From the NCBI GenBank assembly GCA_963801715.1, contig CAWDGB010000014.1, positions 1-64,000 on the forward strand: a stretch of 64,000 nucleotides of DNA, in the 5' to 3' direction. The notes under the pieces were generated by a model. The model was not told the origin of the DNA. It searched no databases and saw nothing but the letters and a program-made list of their open reading frames with translations. How positions within the stretch are numbered: the stretch's first letter is position 1; every line of letters begins with the position of its first letter. This document shows positions 8,273 to 16,902 of the stretch, in pieces. Source of the stretch: CAVVJA01 sp963801715. Its GTDB lineage: Bacteria > Actinomycetota > Actinomycetes > Mycobacteriales > Jatrophihabitantaceae. Position numbers and translations under genes: made by a program.

Positions 8273-10093
8273 ATGGCCGTGAGCTCCGAGCCGACGGCTG
8301 CCCACCAGGGTGGTGGCATCCGATCCTTTGTTCCGGGCTGGACCGTGGTCTCCACCTATCAGCGTCGGTGGCTGCCGAAGGATGTGGTCGCGGGGCTGGT
8401 CTTGTCGGCGTTGTTGATTCCGCAAGGCATGGCCTATGCCGAACTGGCCGGACTGCCGCCGATCACCGGTCTCTACACGTCGATCCTGTGTCTGCTCGGG
8501 TACGCGGTGTTCGGTCCCTCTCGGGTGTTGGTGCTCGGCCCAGACTCCGCGCTGGGCCCGATGATCGCCGCGACCGTGATGCCGTTGCTGGTGGCGGGCG
8601 GCGATCCGGCCAAGGCGGTCGCGCTGGCGTCGCTGCTGGCGATTCTGGTCGGTGTGATCATGGCCGTCGCCGGATTGGCCAAGTTCGGTTTCATTGCGGA
8701 CTTGCTGTCCAAACCGACGCAGATCGGCTACATGAATGGCCTAGCCGTCACGATCGTCGTCGGCCAGCTGCCGAAGCTGTTCGGGTTCTCGGTCGACGCG
8801 AACGGATTACTGAGTGAGTTCTCGGCTTTCGTGTCGCAGGTGGCAGATGACGCAAACGCCGCGGCGGCGACAGTAGGGCTCGCTTCGCTGGCCGGGATCT
8901 TGCTGCTGCAGCGGCTGCTGCCGAAGGTGCCGGCTGTGCTTGTCGCCGTGGTGCTCGCATCGATCGCCGTCAACGCGTTCGACCTGCAGGCGCACGGTGT
9001 CAAGACCATCGGCGTGTTGCCGCGGGGCTTTCCGCCGTTCACCATCCCGACCGCTGCCTGGTCTGACGTGCCGCCGCTCTTCGTCGGCGCGCTCGCCATC
9101 GCCGTAGTTGCCCTCGCCGACACCATGTCGACGGCATCATCGTTCGCGTCCCGGCACGGTGAACGCGTGCGGGGCAACCAGGAGATGATCGGTATCGGCG
9201 CCGCGAACATCGGAGCCGGCTTGTTCCAAGGATTCCCGGTAAGTACGAGCGGGTCGCGGACCGCGGTTGCCGACCAGGCCGGGTCCCGGTCGCAGGTCAC
9301 CGGCGTGGTCGGCGCCGTCGTGATCACACTGGTGCTGGTGCTCTTCCCATCGCTGATGCAATACGTGCCTCAGCCGACCCTCGGCGCGATCGTCATCGCG
9401 GCCGCGTTGTCCCTGGTCGACATCCGGGGCACGCGCCGCCTGTGGCAACAGCAGCGGGTCGAGTGTCTACTGTCGATCGTCGCCCTGCTCGGCGTGGCCC
9501 TGCTCGGTGTTCTCCCGGGCATTCTCATTGCCGTGGCGTTGTCCATTCTGAATGTCTTCCGGCGGGTCTGGTGGCCGCATCAGGCCGAGCTTGGCCGGGT
9601 CGAAGGCATTGACGGGCTGCACGACACTGCGAGCCATCCCGATGCCGAGTTGCTTCCTGGGCTGGTGGTCTACCGCTTCGACGCGCCGCTCATCTTCGCG
9701 AACTCTCGGATCTTCGGCGATGAGATCCGGGCGATCGCCGAGAACCGCCGCGGCCTCAAGTGGATTGTGATCGCCGCGGAGCCGGTCACGGACGTCGACA
9801 CGACGGCCTCGGACATGCTTCAGGAGTTGGACGTCTGGCTGAACGAGCGAGGGATCTCGTTGATATTCGCCGAGCTTAAGGACCCGGTACGCGAGAAGAT
9901 CGAGCGCTACGAACTGACTCGCACGATCGACCCCGACCATTTCTTTCCGACTATCGACACCGCCGTCGAGCGCTACATGCACGAGACGGAGGCCACCTGG
10001 AAGGTGCCGAAGGACGAGGTCAGCCCGGAACCCGGCTCAGCCGTCGAGCAGGCTCGTACGATCCACGATCAGACGAGCAAGCAAGATCGATAA
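8273..10093 (+). CDS. SulP-family anion (sulfate-type) transporter with STAS domain
   Basis: A 606-residue inorganic anion transporter. The membrane domain covers about residues 35-430, starting with the family signature DVVAGLVLSALLIPQGMAYAEL-like segment and including the GPDSALGPM motif that lines the substrate site. A C-terminal cytoplasmic STAS domain follows at about 460-580, containing DVDTTASDML where the phosphorylatable region of anti-sigma-antagonist relatives lies. Transport of sulfate, bicarbonate or another anion cannot be told apart by sequence. No sulfate assimilation gene is nearby. The ATG at 8273 lacks a good Shine-Dalgarno sequence. Confidence 0.88.
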   Translation: MAVSSEPTAAHQGGGIRSFVPGWTVVSTYQRRWLPKDVVAGLVLSALLIPQGMAYAELAGLPPITGLYTSILCLLGYAVFGPSRVLVLGPDSALGPMIAATVMPLLVAGGDPAKAVALASLLAILVGVIMAVAGLAKFGFIADLLSKPTQIGYMNGLAVTIVVGQLPKLFGFSVDANGLLSEFSAFVSQVADDANAAAATVGLASLAGILLLQRLLPKVPAVLVAVVLASIAVNAFDLQAHGVKTIGVLPRGFPPFTIPTAAWSDVPPLFVGALAIAVVALADTMSTASSFASRHGERVRGNQEMIGIGAANIGAGLFQGFPVSTSGSRTAVADQAGSRSQVTGVVGAVVITLVLVLFPSLMQYVPQPTLGAIVIAAALSLVDIRGTRRLWQQQRVECLLSIVALLGVALLGVLPGILIAVALSILNVFRRVWWPHQAELGRVEGIDGLHDTASHPDAELLPGLVVYRFDAPLIFANSRIFGDEIRAIAENRRGLKWIVIAAEPVTDVDTTASDMLQELDVWLNERGISLIFAELKDPVREKIERYELTRTIDPDHFFPTIDTAVERYMHETEATWKVPKDEVSPEPGSAVEQARTIHDQTSKQDR

Positions 10094-10217
10094 TAGGTGT
10101 GCCCGGTCGTGGAATAGGCTGAGCCTGATTTGCGGATCTTCGGTAAGAAACCCTTTACGACATGGGCTCCACGCGGTACAAGCAGCAATTGACAGTTGCT
10201 CCGATTTGGAGGCACAG

Positions 10218-12347
10218 ATGAGCGATATCGCAACGGCCGGCTCGTTCGCACTCGACCAGACGAAGTCCGACCCCACATCCTCGGCGAAGACCAAGACCTC
10301 GATCGAGGATCTCGCGATCAACACGATTCGCACGCTGTGCATCGATGCCGTGCAGGCTGCGAACTCCGGCCATCCCGGCACGCCGATGGCGATGGCGCCA
10401 GTCGCGTACGAATTGTGGAACAACGTTTTGCGCTTCGACCCCCAGCACCCGATCTGGAGCAACCGCGACCGATTCGTGCTGTCCGCCGGCCACGCATCGA
10501 CCTTGCTGTACTCCCTGCTGCACTTGACCAAGGTCACGGCCGTCAACTCGGCCTATGAGATGGTCGGGCAGCCGGCGGTGTCGCTCGACGACATCAAGAA
10601 GTTCCGTCAGCTCGACAGTCGCTGCCCAGGTCACCCGGAGTACCGCTGGACCTCCGGCGTCGAGTGCACTACCGGTCCGCTGGGTACTGGCCTGGCGTCG
10701 AGTGTCGGCATGGCGATGGCCGGTAAGTGGCAGGCGGAAGCGTTCAATCGTCCGGGCTTCGAGCTGTTCGACTACAACATCTATGCGCTGGGCGGCGACG
10801 GATGCGTCATGGAAGGTATCTCCCAAGAGGCGGCCTCCTTAGCCGGGCACTTGCGGCTCGACAACTTGTGCTGGATCTACGACAACAACAAGATCACCAT
10901 CGAAGGTCCTACCTCCCTCACGTTCAGCGACGACGTGGCAACGCGCTTCATCGGCTATGGCTGGAACGTCACGCGAGTCGGCGACGCTAACGACCGACAA
11001 ATGCTTGCCCGCGCATTCGACGTGTTCCGCCGCGAGTCGAGTAGACCGACTCTGATCATCGTCGACAGCCACATCGGTTACGGTGCGGCGACCAAGGAGG
11101 GCACCGCCGCCGCGCACGGCGAGCCGCTCGGCGTCGAGGAAGTGCGCTCAGCGAAGCGTTTCTATGGCTGGCCGGAGGACGCTCAGTTCCTCATCCCAGA
11201 CGGCGTGTACGAGCACTTCGCCGCCGGCATCGGCGCCCGGGGTCACGAGCTTCGCGCCGCGTGGGATCAGCAGTTCGGGAAGTACTGCGCCGAGTACCCG
11301 GAGCTCGGGGAGCATGTCGACCTGATGCAGCGGCGGCTGCTGCCCGAGGGTTGGGACGCCGACATCCCCGAGTTTCCCGCCGACGAGAAGGGCAAGGCCA
11401 GCCGCGACTCGAGCGGCGCGGTGCTCAATGCGATCGCACCACGGGTGCCATGGCTGATCGGCGGCGCCGCGGACCTTGCTCCGTCCACGAAGACGCGCCT
11501 GACGTTCGACGGGGCCGGTGAGTTCGAAGCCGCAAGCTACGGCGGGCGGAACCTGCACTACGGCGTTCGAGAGCACGCGGCGGCGGCAGTGGCGAACGGC
11601 CTATCGTTGTCAAAGATCAGGCCCTACCAGTCTGGGTTCCTCATCTTCTCCGACTTCGAACGCGGCGCGCTGCGGCTGTCGGCGATCATGGAGATCCCGG
11701 TGATCTACATCTTCACCCACGACTCAATCGGCGTCGGGGAAGACGGGCCGACCCACCAGCCGGTCGAGCAGCTCGCGTCGCTGCGGGCCATGCCGGGCCT
11801 TATCGATATCCGTCCAGCCGATGCCAACGAGGTCGCCGAGGCGTGGCGGGTGATCATGCCGCTGCGACATGACCCGGTCGCATTGGTGCTGTCGCGCCAA
11901 GCGCTTCCAACGCTTGACCGCGGCAAGTACGGGTCAGCGAGCGGGCTGGCGAGGGGCGGGTACATCCTGGCCGATCCGCCAGATGGACAGCCTCAGGTCA
12001 TCCTGATCGCGACGGGCAGCGAGGTTGCCCTCGCGGTTAGCGCTTATGAGCAGCTTCGCGCCGAGGGCATTCGTGCCCGCGTGGTGAGCCTGCCGTCATG
12101 GGAACTGTTCGACCGCCAGGATCAGGGGTATCGCGAATCCGTGTTGCCGCCGTCCATTGCCGCCCGGGTCGCGGTCGAGCAGGCCTCCGGCTTCGGCTGG
12201 GAACGCTATGTGGGATCAACCGGGGCCGTTGTCGCGATGTCGACCTTCGGCGCGTCGGCGCCGCTCAAGGCCCTGCAATCGAAGTTCGGATTCACCCCGG
12301 ACGCCGTGGTCCGGCTGGCCAAGGAGCAACTCGAGCCTGCGTCGTAG
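10218..12347 (+). CDS. tkt: Transketolase
   Basis: Thiamine-diphosphate enzyme of the pentose phosphate pathway, 709 residues, moving two-carbon ketol units between sugar phosphates. The TPP-binding motif starts at GGDGCVMEG (about residue 192) and runs to the YDNN segment; substrate-binding histidines are in NSGHPGTPM near residue 51 and SAGHAS. The pyrimidine domain contains the cofactor-activating region FTHDSIGVGEDGPTHQPVEQ, and the C-terminal domain is complete. ATG 10218 is chosen because GGAGG (10208-10212) is 5 nt upstream; the upstream TTG would remove that site. It stands apart from other pentose phosphate genes. Confidence 0.95.
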   Translation: MSDIATAGSFALDQTKSDPTSSAKTKTSIEDLAINTIRTLCIDAVQAANSGHPGTPMAMAPVAYELWNNVLRFDPQHPIWSNRDRFVLSAGHASTLLYSLLHLTKVTAVNSAYEMVGQPAVSLDDIKKFRQLDSRCPGHPEYRWTSGVECTTGPLGTGLASSVGMAMAGKWQAEAFNRPGFELFDYNIYALGGDGCVMEGISQEAASLAGHLRLDNLCWIYDNNKITIEGPTSLTFSDDVATRFIGYGWNVTRVGDANDRQMLARAFDVFRRESSRPTLIIVDSHIGYGAATKEGTAAAHGEPLGVEEVRSAKRFYGWPEDAQFLIPDGVYEHFAAGIGARGHELRAAWDQQFGKYCAEYPELGEHVDLMQRRLLPEGWDADIPEFPADEKGKASRDSSGAVLNAIAPRVPWLIGGAADLAPSTKTRLTFDGAGEFEAASYGGRNLHYGVREHAAAAVANGLSLSKIRPYQSGFLIFSDFERGALRLSAIMEIPVIYIFTHDSIGVGEDGPTHQPVEQLASLRAMPGLIDIRPADANEVAEAWRVIMPLRHDPVALVLSRQALPTLDRGKYGSASGLARGGYILADPPDGQPQVILIATGSEVALAVSAYEQLRAEGIRARVVSLPSWELFDRQDQGYRESVLPPSIAARVAVEQASGFGWERYVGSTGAVVAMSTFGASAPLKALQSKFGFTPDAVVRLAKEQLEPAS

Positions 12348-12403
12348 TCATCGCCAGGCAATTGGGCGATGAAGGACAGGCCGAGGCCTGGAGGAAGGCG
12401 ACG

Positions 12404-12772
12404 ATGCGGCCCAAGATCGACGGGACGAGCTTCGGATCGATCACCGTGGCGGGAACGGTGTTCGATCACGACATCGTGATCAGCCCGCACGGTGATGTGA
12501 GTAAACGCAAGAAGAAGCTGTCCAAGGCGATTTACGGCACATCGCACGTGATCTCGCTGGAGGAGGCGAGGTATATCGCCGCCGACGCGGCCGGGGCCGA
12601 TCGCGTGATCATCGGTGCCGGCCAGCACGGTATGGTGCAGCTTTCACCGGAGGCGGCGGAGTTCTTCGCTGGCAAGGGATGCGCGATCGTGCTGCGGCCC
12701 ACGCCCGAGGTGATCAAGGTCTGGAACCAGACGAAGGGCAGCGCGGTCGGGCTGTTCCACGTCACGTGCTAG
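12404..12772 (+). CDS. Mth938-like domain protein
   Basis: A 122-residue protein of the Mth938-like (DUF498) fold. Recognisable are FGSITVAGTVFDHDIVISP near the N-terminus, ADRVIIGAGQHGMVQLS in the middle and a conserved PTPEVIKVWNQ stretch near the end. The bacterial members have no proven biochemical role. Start ATG 12404 follows GAGGAAGG (12391-12398). It lies 56 nt downstream of tkt and may be co-transcribed with it; a hairpin follows at 12894-12926. Confidence 0.75.
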   Translation: MRPKIDGTSFGSITVAGTVFDHDIVISPHGDVSKRKKKLSKAIYGTSHVISLEEARYIAADAAGADRVIIGAGQHGMVQLSPEAAEFFAGKGCAIVLRPTPEVIKVWNQTKGSAVGLFHVTC

Positions 12773-12893
12773 CAAATCGTCGGATCGTGGACTCGCGGCT
12801 CCCGAGCGACAACTCGTTCAAGATCATCATCGGCGCGGCCGCAACGCGGAACGCCGACCCGGCCGAGGTTCGAATGACGGTCCAAACGCGAGA

Positions 12894-12926
12894 AGCGCCC
12901 CGCACAGATGACCGCTGCGGGACGCT
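12894..12926 (+). terminator. Stem-loop, probable terminator after Mth938-like gene
   Basis: AGCGCCCCGCA (12894-12904) pairs with TGCGGGACGCT (12916-12926) with one mismatch; an 11-nt loop separates them and CTCT follows. It lies about 120 nt after the gene. Confidence 0.5.
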
Positions 12927-13209
12927 CTCTCCGTAGTGCAACGTTGGTCGGCCCTGGGTTCGGCTGCCCTGCCAGGCCCGGGCCGCGTCGGATAGTGTGT
13001 CCTACGCCACACAGGTACGCAAGTCGTTACGTAGATCGATTTCGTTCCGCTCGCATTCAGCTGCGGACCGTATACGACACGCCGATGCACTGGACATAGG
13101 CTTAGGAACGCGGTAAGCGTTTCCACCTGCGGCCCTCGGCGATGACTCGGCTAGCTCTTGTCGGGGGCTGCTGATAATGATCTCGGCGCGATCAGCCCAC
13201 CTCCCTCGA

Positions 13210-13254
13210 TGATCTTGGACATATCGCCGTCCCAGGGCAATAAGTCCAAGATCA
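13210..13254. repeat. 45-nt palindromic element (REP-like)
   Basis: TGATCTTGGAC (13210-13220) and GTCCAAGATCA (13244-13254) are perfect 11-bp inverted arms around a 23-nt centre. A second smaller stem (GCTGAT/ATCAGC) lies just upstream. The form resembles dispersed palindromic elements of actinomycetes, but copy number cannot be seen here as the window has a single copy. Confidence 0.45.
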
Positions 13255-13338
13255 CGACCATGGAGAGTGGAGCGCGGTCGGCTCCCGTTAGTGATCGATC
13301 AGCGTGCGTAGCCTTCAACTGACGGTAGGAGATCGCCG

Positions 13339-13749
13339 ATGGATTGGTTCTGGCACGGGCTGCTCGTCTGCTTCGTGATCATCCCGGCGACGGTTCTGTG
13401 GCTCGCGATCATCGTCGAGCTGATCCGCAGACACGACCTGAGCACCTGGGCTCGGATCGGCTGGTTGCTCGTGATCCTGATCTTCCCGGTGATTGGTTCA
13501 CTGACCTACCTGCTCATTACCTGGGTGCACGCGGACGCGGCCACCGACTTGGGCGCAGCTCCTCAGGCAGCCGGCGTTCCGGAGCACCCGGAGACGATCG
13601 CGGACTTGACGCGCCTGGACCAGCTGCGTCGATCCGGCGCAATCAGTGAGGCAGACTTCGAGGCGGGCAGACGGCGGGTGCTGGAGGGCGGCGAGGCCTC
13701 CGCTCCGCCCGGCCGCCACGCATCCCCTGATACGGAGGTCGGCACGTGA
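13339..13749 (+). CDS. PLDc_N membrane protein with C-terminal SHOCT domain
   Basis: A 136-residue protein with two N-terminal membrane helices of the phospholipase-D-nuclease N-terminal type (MDWFWHGLLVCFVIIPATV; then a helix ending PVIGSLTYLL) and a C-terminal SHOCT helix pair (TRLDQLRRSGAISEADFEAG). SHOCT domains are thought to aid oligomerisation. No catalytic domain is present, so this is a small membrane regulator or structural protein of unknown role. ATG 13339 follows GTAGGAG (13324-13330). It overlaps the next gene by GTGA and is its paralogue. Confidence 0.8.
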   Translation: MDWFWHGLLVCFVIIPATVLWLAIIVELIRRHDLSTWARIGWLLVILIFPVIGSLTYLLITWVHADAATDLGAAPQAAGVPEHPETIADLTRLDQLRRSGAISEADFEAGRRRVLEGGEASAPPGRHASPDTEVGT

Positions 13750-14051
13750 ACTGGTTCTGGCACGCCTTGTGGATCTGCTTCGTCGTCATCCCCGCGACGA
13801 TCCTCTGGCTGGTCTGTATTTTCGACATCGTGTTTCGTCAACGCCGGATGGCTGTCTGGAAGCGGATCGTCTGGCTAATCGTCGTCTTGGTGCTGCCCCT
13901 CTTCGGTGCGCTGATCTATATCAGCGTGTACGCGCGGGGCATGGAGGAAGGATTCCGTATCTTCGAGCGCCCTCACTCGCAAGGCGAGGTGACCGGCGAT
14001 GAGTACGAGGCGCAGCGGGCACACCTCGAGGCGCCGGATCGCGGCTGGTGA
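13746..14051 (+). CDS. PLDc_N-domain small membrane protein, paralogue of preceding gene
   Basis: A 101-residue protein whose first half copies the preceding one in layout: it begins MNWFWHALWICFVVIPATI and has a second helix ending LPLFGALIYISVY. The C-terminal tail (GEVTGDEYEAQRAHLEA) is a shorter remnant that resembles the SHOCT region. The GTG start overlaps the upstream TGA, so the two are translated together and probably form a hetero-complex; that is inference from the tandem duplication. Function unknown. Confidence 0.75.
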   Translation: MNWFWHALWICFVVIPATILWLVCIFDIVFRQRRMAVWKRIVWLIVVLVLPLFGALIYISVYARGMEEGFRIFERPHSQGEVTGDEYEAQRAHLEAPDRGW

Positions 14052-14068
14052 GTTCTAACCGCGTGGTC

Positions 14069-14085
14069 GTTGACTGGCAGTCAAC
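14069..14085. terminator. Small stem-loop between convergent genes
   Basis: GTTGACT-GGC-AGTCAAC, a perfect 7-bp stem with a 3-nt loop, lies between the PLDc_N pair and the convergent HAD gene and overlaps the latter's stop codon. Likely bidirectional terminator. Confidence 0.5.
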
Positions 14086-14803
14086 CGGCGGCGTCGGCTG
14101 CTACGGCATCGGCAAGCGCCTGCAGCGATGGGAATTCCCAATCCGGAACGACGTCGGCCGGAGGCGCCGGTGTGGCGCCCCAGCCCAGTCGATCGTGGCG
14201 CCGGTTGATCCAGACGGTGCGTAGCCCGGCCCGCTTGGCCGGGACGTGGTCATGGAACAGGCTCTGGGCGACGTGCAGCAGCCGACTCTCGCCGATACCC
14301 AGCCGGGCCGCTTCGGCCAGTAGCACATCGAAGTTGCGCGGCGCCGGCTTGTAGGAGCCGATGTCCTGCGCGGTGAGGACGCTCGCGAACGTGACGCCCA
14401 GCCGCCGATTGCTGGCAGCGAAGGAGTCGCGGTCCACGTTCGACAGGACAATGAGTTGGTATCGCGTGCTCAGCGCCGCGAGCGCGGGTGGGGAGTCCGG
14501 AAATGCTGGCCAGTCTGGCACCGAGCCGGCGAGCCGCGAAGCGTCGTCGTCGGTGACTTCCGTGCCGAACTGGCGTCCCAGCTCGCGCATGCTGCGGGCC
14601 AGAATCGCCGGATAGCTCACGCCTGGATACTCGGCCTCAGCGCGCGCCTCGTGCGTGGAATACGCCGCGAGCAAGGCCTCATCGTCGAGTTGCAGTCCCC
14701 GAGCACGCGCCCAGCCACCGAGTACCACGGCGAGGCCGGTCTCCCAGTCGATGAGCGTGCCGTAGCAGTCGAAGCTCAGCGCGTCGAAGTCGGTCAGCTT
14801 CAC
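14081..14803 (-). CDS. HAD hydrolase, haloacid-dehalogenase type II group
   Basis: A 240-residue HAD-superfamily enzyme. Motif I is SFDCYGTLID with nucleophile Asp12; the single Asp followed by CYGT rather than DxD is the pattern of 2-haloacid dehalogenases. Motif II is IVLSNVD, motif III the lysine in YKPAPRNFDVLL, and motif IV the HVAQSLFHDHVPA segment. True dehalogenase activity is not assured; many such proteins are general small-molecule hydrolases. The GTG start at 14803 follows GGAGA. It is a single gene, divergent from the LolA-like operon. Confidence 0.8.
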   Translation of the reverse strand: MKLTDFDALSFDCYGTLIDWETGLAVVLGGWARARGLQLDDEALLAAYSTHEARAEAEYPGVSYPAILARSMRELGRQFGTEVTDDDASRLAGSVPDWPAFPDSPPALAALSTRYQLIVLSNVDRDSFAASNRRLGVTFASVLTAQDIGSYKPAPRNFDVLLAEAARLGIGESRLLHVAQSLFHDHVPAKRAGLRTVWINRRHDRLGWGATPAPPADVVPDWEFPSLQALADAVAADAAG

Positions 14804-14893
14804 GCCGTTCTCCTTCCAGAGTCCCTTGATCGAATCATGACCAACGCACAGGCTGCACCGGACGCGCCTGGCACTGGTGACCTACGCTGAGGG

Positions 14894-15997
14894 ATGCGTC
14901 GAGGGCACCGATGGGCGATCGTCGTCGCCGGCGTCCTCATCTTGGCTACGCTGCCCTGGGCGGTGAGCAAGCTGCCCGCGGCGGGCAGCGGTGCGACTGC
15001 CACGGATCTACTGGGCCGGGTCCAGCGCTCGTCATCCGTGTCGTATTCCGGCTACGCCGAGTCAGTCGGCAGCCTGGCGTTGCCTGTGACGGATCAGTTC
15101 AACGCGATCACCAACCTGCTCGGCGGCCGCACCCAGATGCGCGTGTGGTGGTCGAGCTCCGCTGAATGGCGGGTCGATACGGTCAGCCTCACTGGGGAGA
15201 CCGACCTGCACCACTCGGGCGGTCAAACCTGGACGTGGAACTACGAGGCCAACCGAGCGACGCTGGACGACAGCCGTTATCCACAAGACGTTCGGTTGCC
15301 GCGCTCCGACGATCTGATCCCGCCCAACCTGGCTCGTCGGCTGCTCAGCCAGGCCACTCCCGACGAGGTGCAGCGCTTGCCGTCTGCCCGGGTGGCCGGT
15401 CACGATGCGGCGGGGCTGCGACTGCGCCCGAGAGAGCCCGAATCCACGATCGACCGGGTCGACGTGTGGGCGTTGGCGAGCGGGTTGCCGGTGCGGGTCG
15501 CGGTCTACGGCAAAGGCAGTGGGACCGCTGTCGTGAGTACCTCCTTCCTGCAGCTGAACACCAGTCCACCCAGATCCTCGGAGATCGACTTCACACCACC
15601 ACCGTCGGCGCGGGTGGAGGATTCGAACGGGCTCGATCTGCTCGGCTTCATTGACCTGCTGGGCAATGCCCAACCGCCGGCGACCCTGGCCGGTCTGACC
15701 CGTAATGCGGCTACCCCGGGCCTTGGCGCCGTTGGCGTCTATGGCCGGGGGGTCACGCTTCTCATCGCTATCCCGTTACCGGCCCGCATCGCTTATCCGC
15801 TTCAGGAGCAGCTCGAGAAGGCAGCCGGCGCGGCGAGGTCTGCTGGCGGCGTGGCGATCGGGGTTGGCGTGTTGAACCTCTTGCTCGGACAACCCGAACC
15901 TGACGCCGGAGCTTGGCTCGTCACCGGAACGGTCACGGCCGACACGCTTCAGCGGGCCATTGCTGCGCTCCCGCCCACGGATGGATTCCGTCGGTGA
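14894..15997 (+). CDS. LolA-like / sigma-E-regulatory-like exported protein
   Basis: A 367-residue exported protein with an N-terminal membrane anchor (VVAGVLILATLPWAV) followed by a beta-rich LolA/RseB-like domain with segments such as SVSYSGYAESVGSLALP and a WSSSAEWRVDTVSL strand. Such domains bind acyl chains or sense envelope state. Its place directly before an ABC ATPase and permease (GTGA overlap) is a conserved actinobacterial arrangement, suggesting it is the extracytoplasmic partner of that transporter. TACGCT at 14883-14888 lies 5 nt before the ATG, so a leaderless transcript is possible. Confidence 0.7.
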   Translation: MRRGHRWAIVVAGVLILATLPWAVSKLPAAGSGATATDLLGRVQRSSSVSYSGYAESVGSLALPVTDQFNAITNLLGGRTQMRVWWSSSAEWRVDTVSLTGETDLHHSGGQTWTWNYEANRATLDDSRYPQDVRLPRSDDLIPPNLARRLLSQATPDEVQRLPSARVAGHDAAGLRLRPREPESTIDRVDVWALASGLPVRVAVYGKGSGTAVVSTSFLQLNTSPPRSSEIDFTPPPSARVEDSNGLDLLGFIDLLGNAQPPATLAGLTRNAATPGLGAVGVYGRGVTLLIAIPLPARIAYPLQEQLEKAAGAARSAGGVAIGVGVLNLLLGQPEPDAGAWLVTGTVTADTLQRAIAALPPTDGFRR

Positions 15998-16902
15998 TCC
16001 GCACCCACGCGTTGATCAAGCGGTTCGGCTCGATCACCGCCGTCGATGGCATCGACCTGGACGTTCGGGCCGGTGATATCTACGGATTTCTCGGCGCGAA
16101 CGGCTCCGGTAAGACGACGACGCTGCGCATCGTGCTGGGGTTGGTGCTAGCCACCTCGGGTGAGGTCGAGCTGCTGGGCAAGGCGATGCCTCGTCGAGGA
16201 CGGGACGTCTTGCCCCGCGTTGGCTCGCTCGTCGAAGGCCCCGCCGCGTATGGCCACCTGTCCGGTCGGGCCAATTTGGCCTTGCTCGATGCGAGCGGTC
16301 GAGACACCGGTCGGGCGACCCGGCGGCGTCGGATCGACGCCGCGCTGGACCGGGTCGGACTGGCCGGGATCGATCGGCGCCCGGTGAAGGCGTACTCGCT
16401 CGGCATGCGCCAGCGCCTTGGGCTCGCCGCGGCACTGATGCGGGAGCCCGAGCTGCTTGTCCTCGACGAGCCAACCAATGGCCTTGACCCGCAAGGCATC
16501 CGGGAAATCCGCGAGTTGCTGCTCGCGCTCCACGCCGGCGGCGCGACGATCTTCTTGTCCAGCCATCTGCTCGCCGAAGTCGAAGCGCTGTGCACTCGGG
16601 TCGGTGTGCTCGATCGCGGCCGACTCGTCGTGCAGGATCAGCTGGAGACGTTGCGGGCGCCCACGGGACGCACCATTGTGCGTACGCCCAACCCGGCCGC
16701 CGCCGTCGCGGCGCTGGACGGGCGGGTTGAGTATCGGCAGGGAGAGCTCGTCATCGTCCGTGGCAGTGATCCGGCCCAGGTCAACGCGGCGCTCGTGGCC
16801 CGGGGCATCCCCGTCACCGAGCTCGCGCGGGAACGACACAGCCTCGAGGAGATCATCTTTCAGCGAACCGGCCCGAGCAGTGATCGGGTGGACCCGACAT
16901 GA
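15994..16902 (+). CDS. ABC transporter ATP-binding protein
   Basis: A 302-residue ABC-2-type ATPase. Walker A is GANGSGKTT (about residue 35), the signature is a variant SLGMRQRLGLA, Walker B is ELLVLDEPTNGLDPQG, and the switch histidine is in FLSSHLLAEVE. A C-terminal extension of about 80 residues after the ATPase core is usual for exporters of this kind. The GTG start overlaps the upstream stop (15994-15997) and the gene ends in an ATGA overlap with the permease, so the three genes form one operon. The transported compound is unknown. Confidence 0.9.
   Translation: MIRTHALIKRFGSITAVDGIDLDVRAGDIYGFLGANGSGKTTTLRIVLGLVLATSGEVELLGKAMPRRGRDVLPRVGSLVEGPAAYGHLSGRANLALLDASGRDTGRATRRRRIDAALDRVGLAGIDRRPVKAYSLGMRQRLGLAAALMREPELLVLDEPTNGLDPQGIREIRELLLALHAGGATIFLSSHLLAEVEALCTRVGVLDRGRLVVQDQLETLRAPTGRTIVRTPNPAAAVAALDGRVEYRQGELVIVRGSDPAQVNAALVARGIPVTELARERHSLEEIIFQRTGPSSDRVDPT

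Larger units (their letters stand above)
12773..13338. other. 566-bp region without a recognisable gene
   Basis: No credible reading frame. It contains a terminator-like hairpin (12894-12926), a TGTGT/ACACA half-repeat near 12976, and a pair of stem-loops at about 13167-13254, one with perfect 11-bp arms. No tRNA-like T-loop was found. Confidence 0.5.

Noticed and set aside
12773..13338. tRNA gene (a GGTTCGAAT-like stretch near 12868)
   Set aside because: No pairing T-arm, acceptor stem or anticodon arm could be formed.
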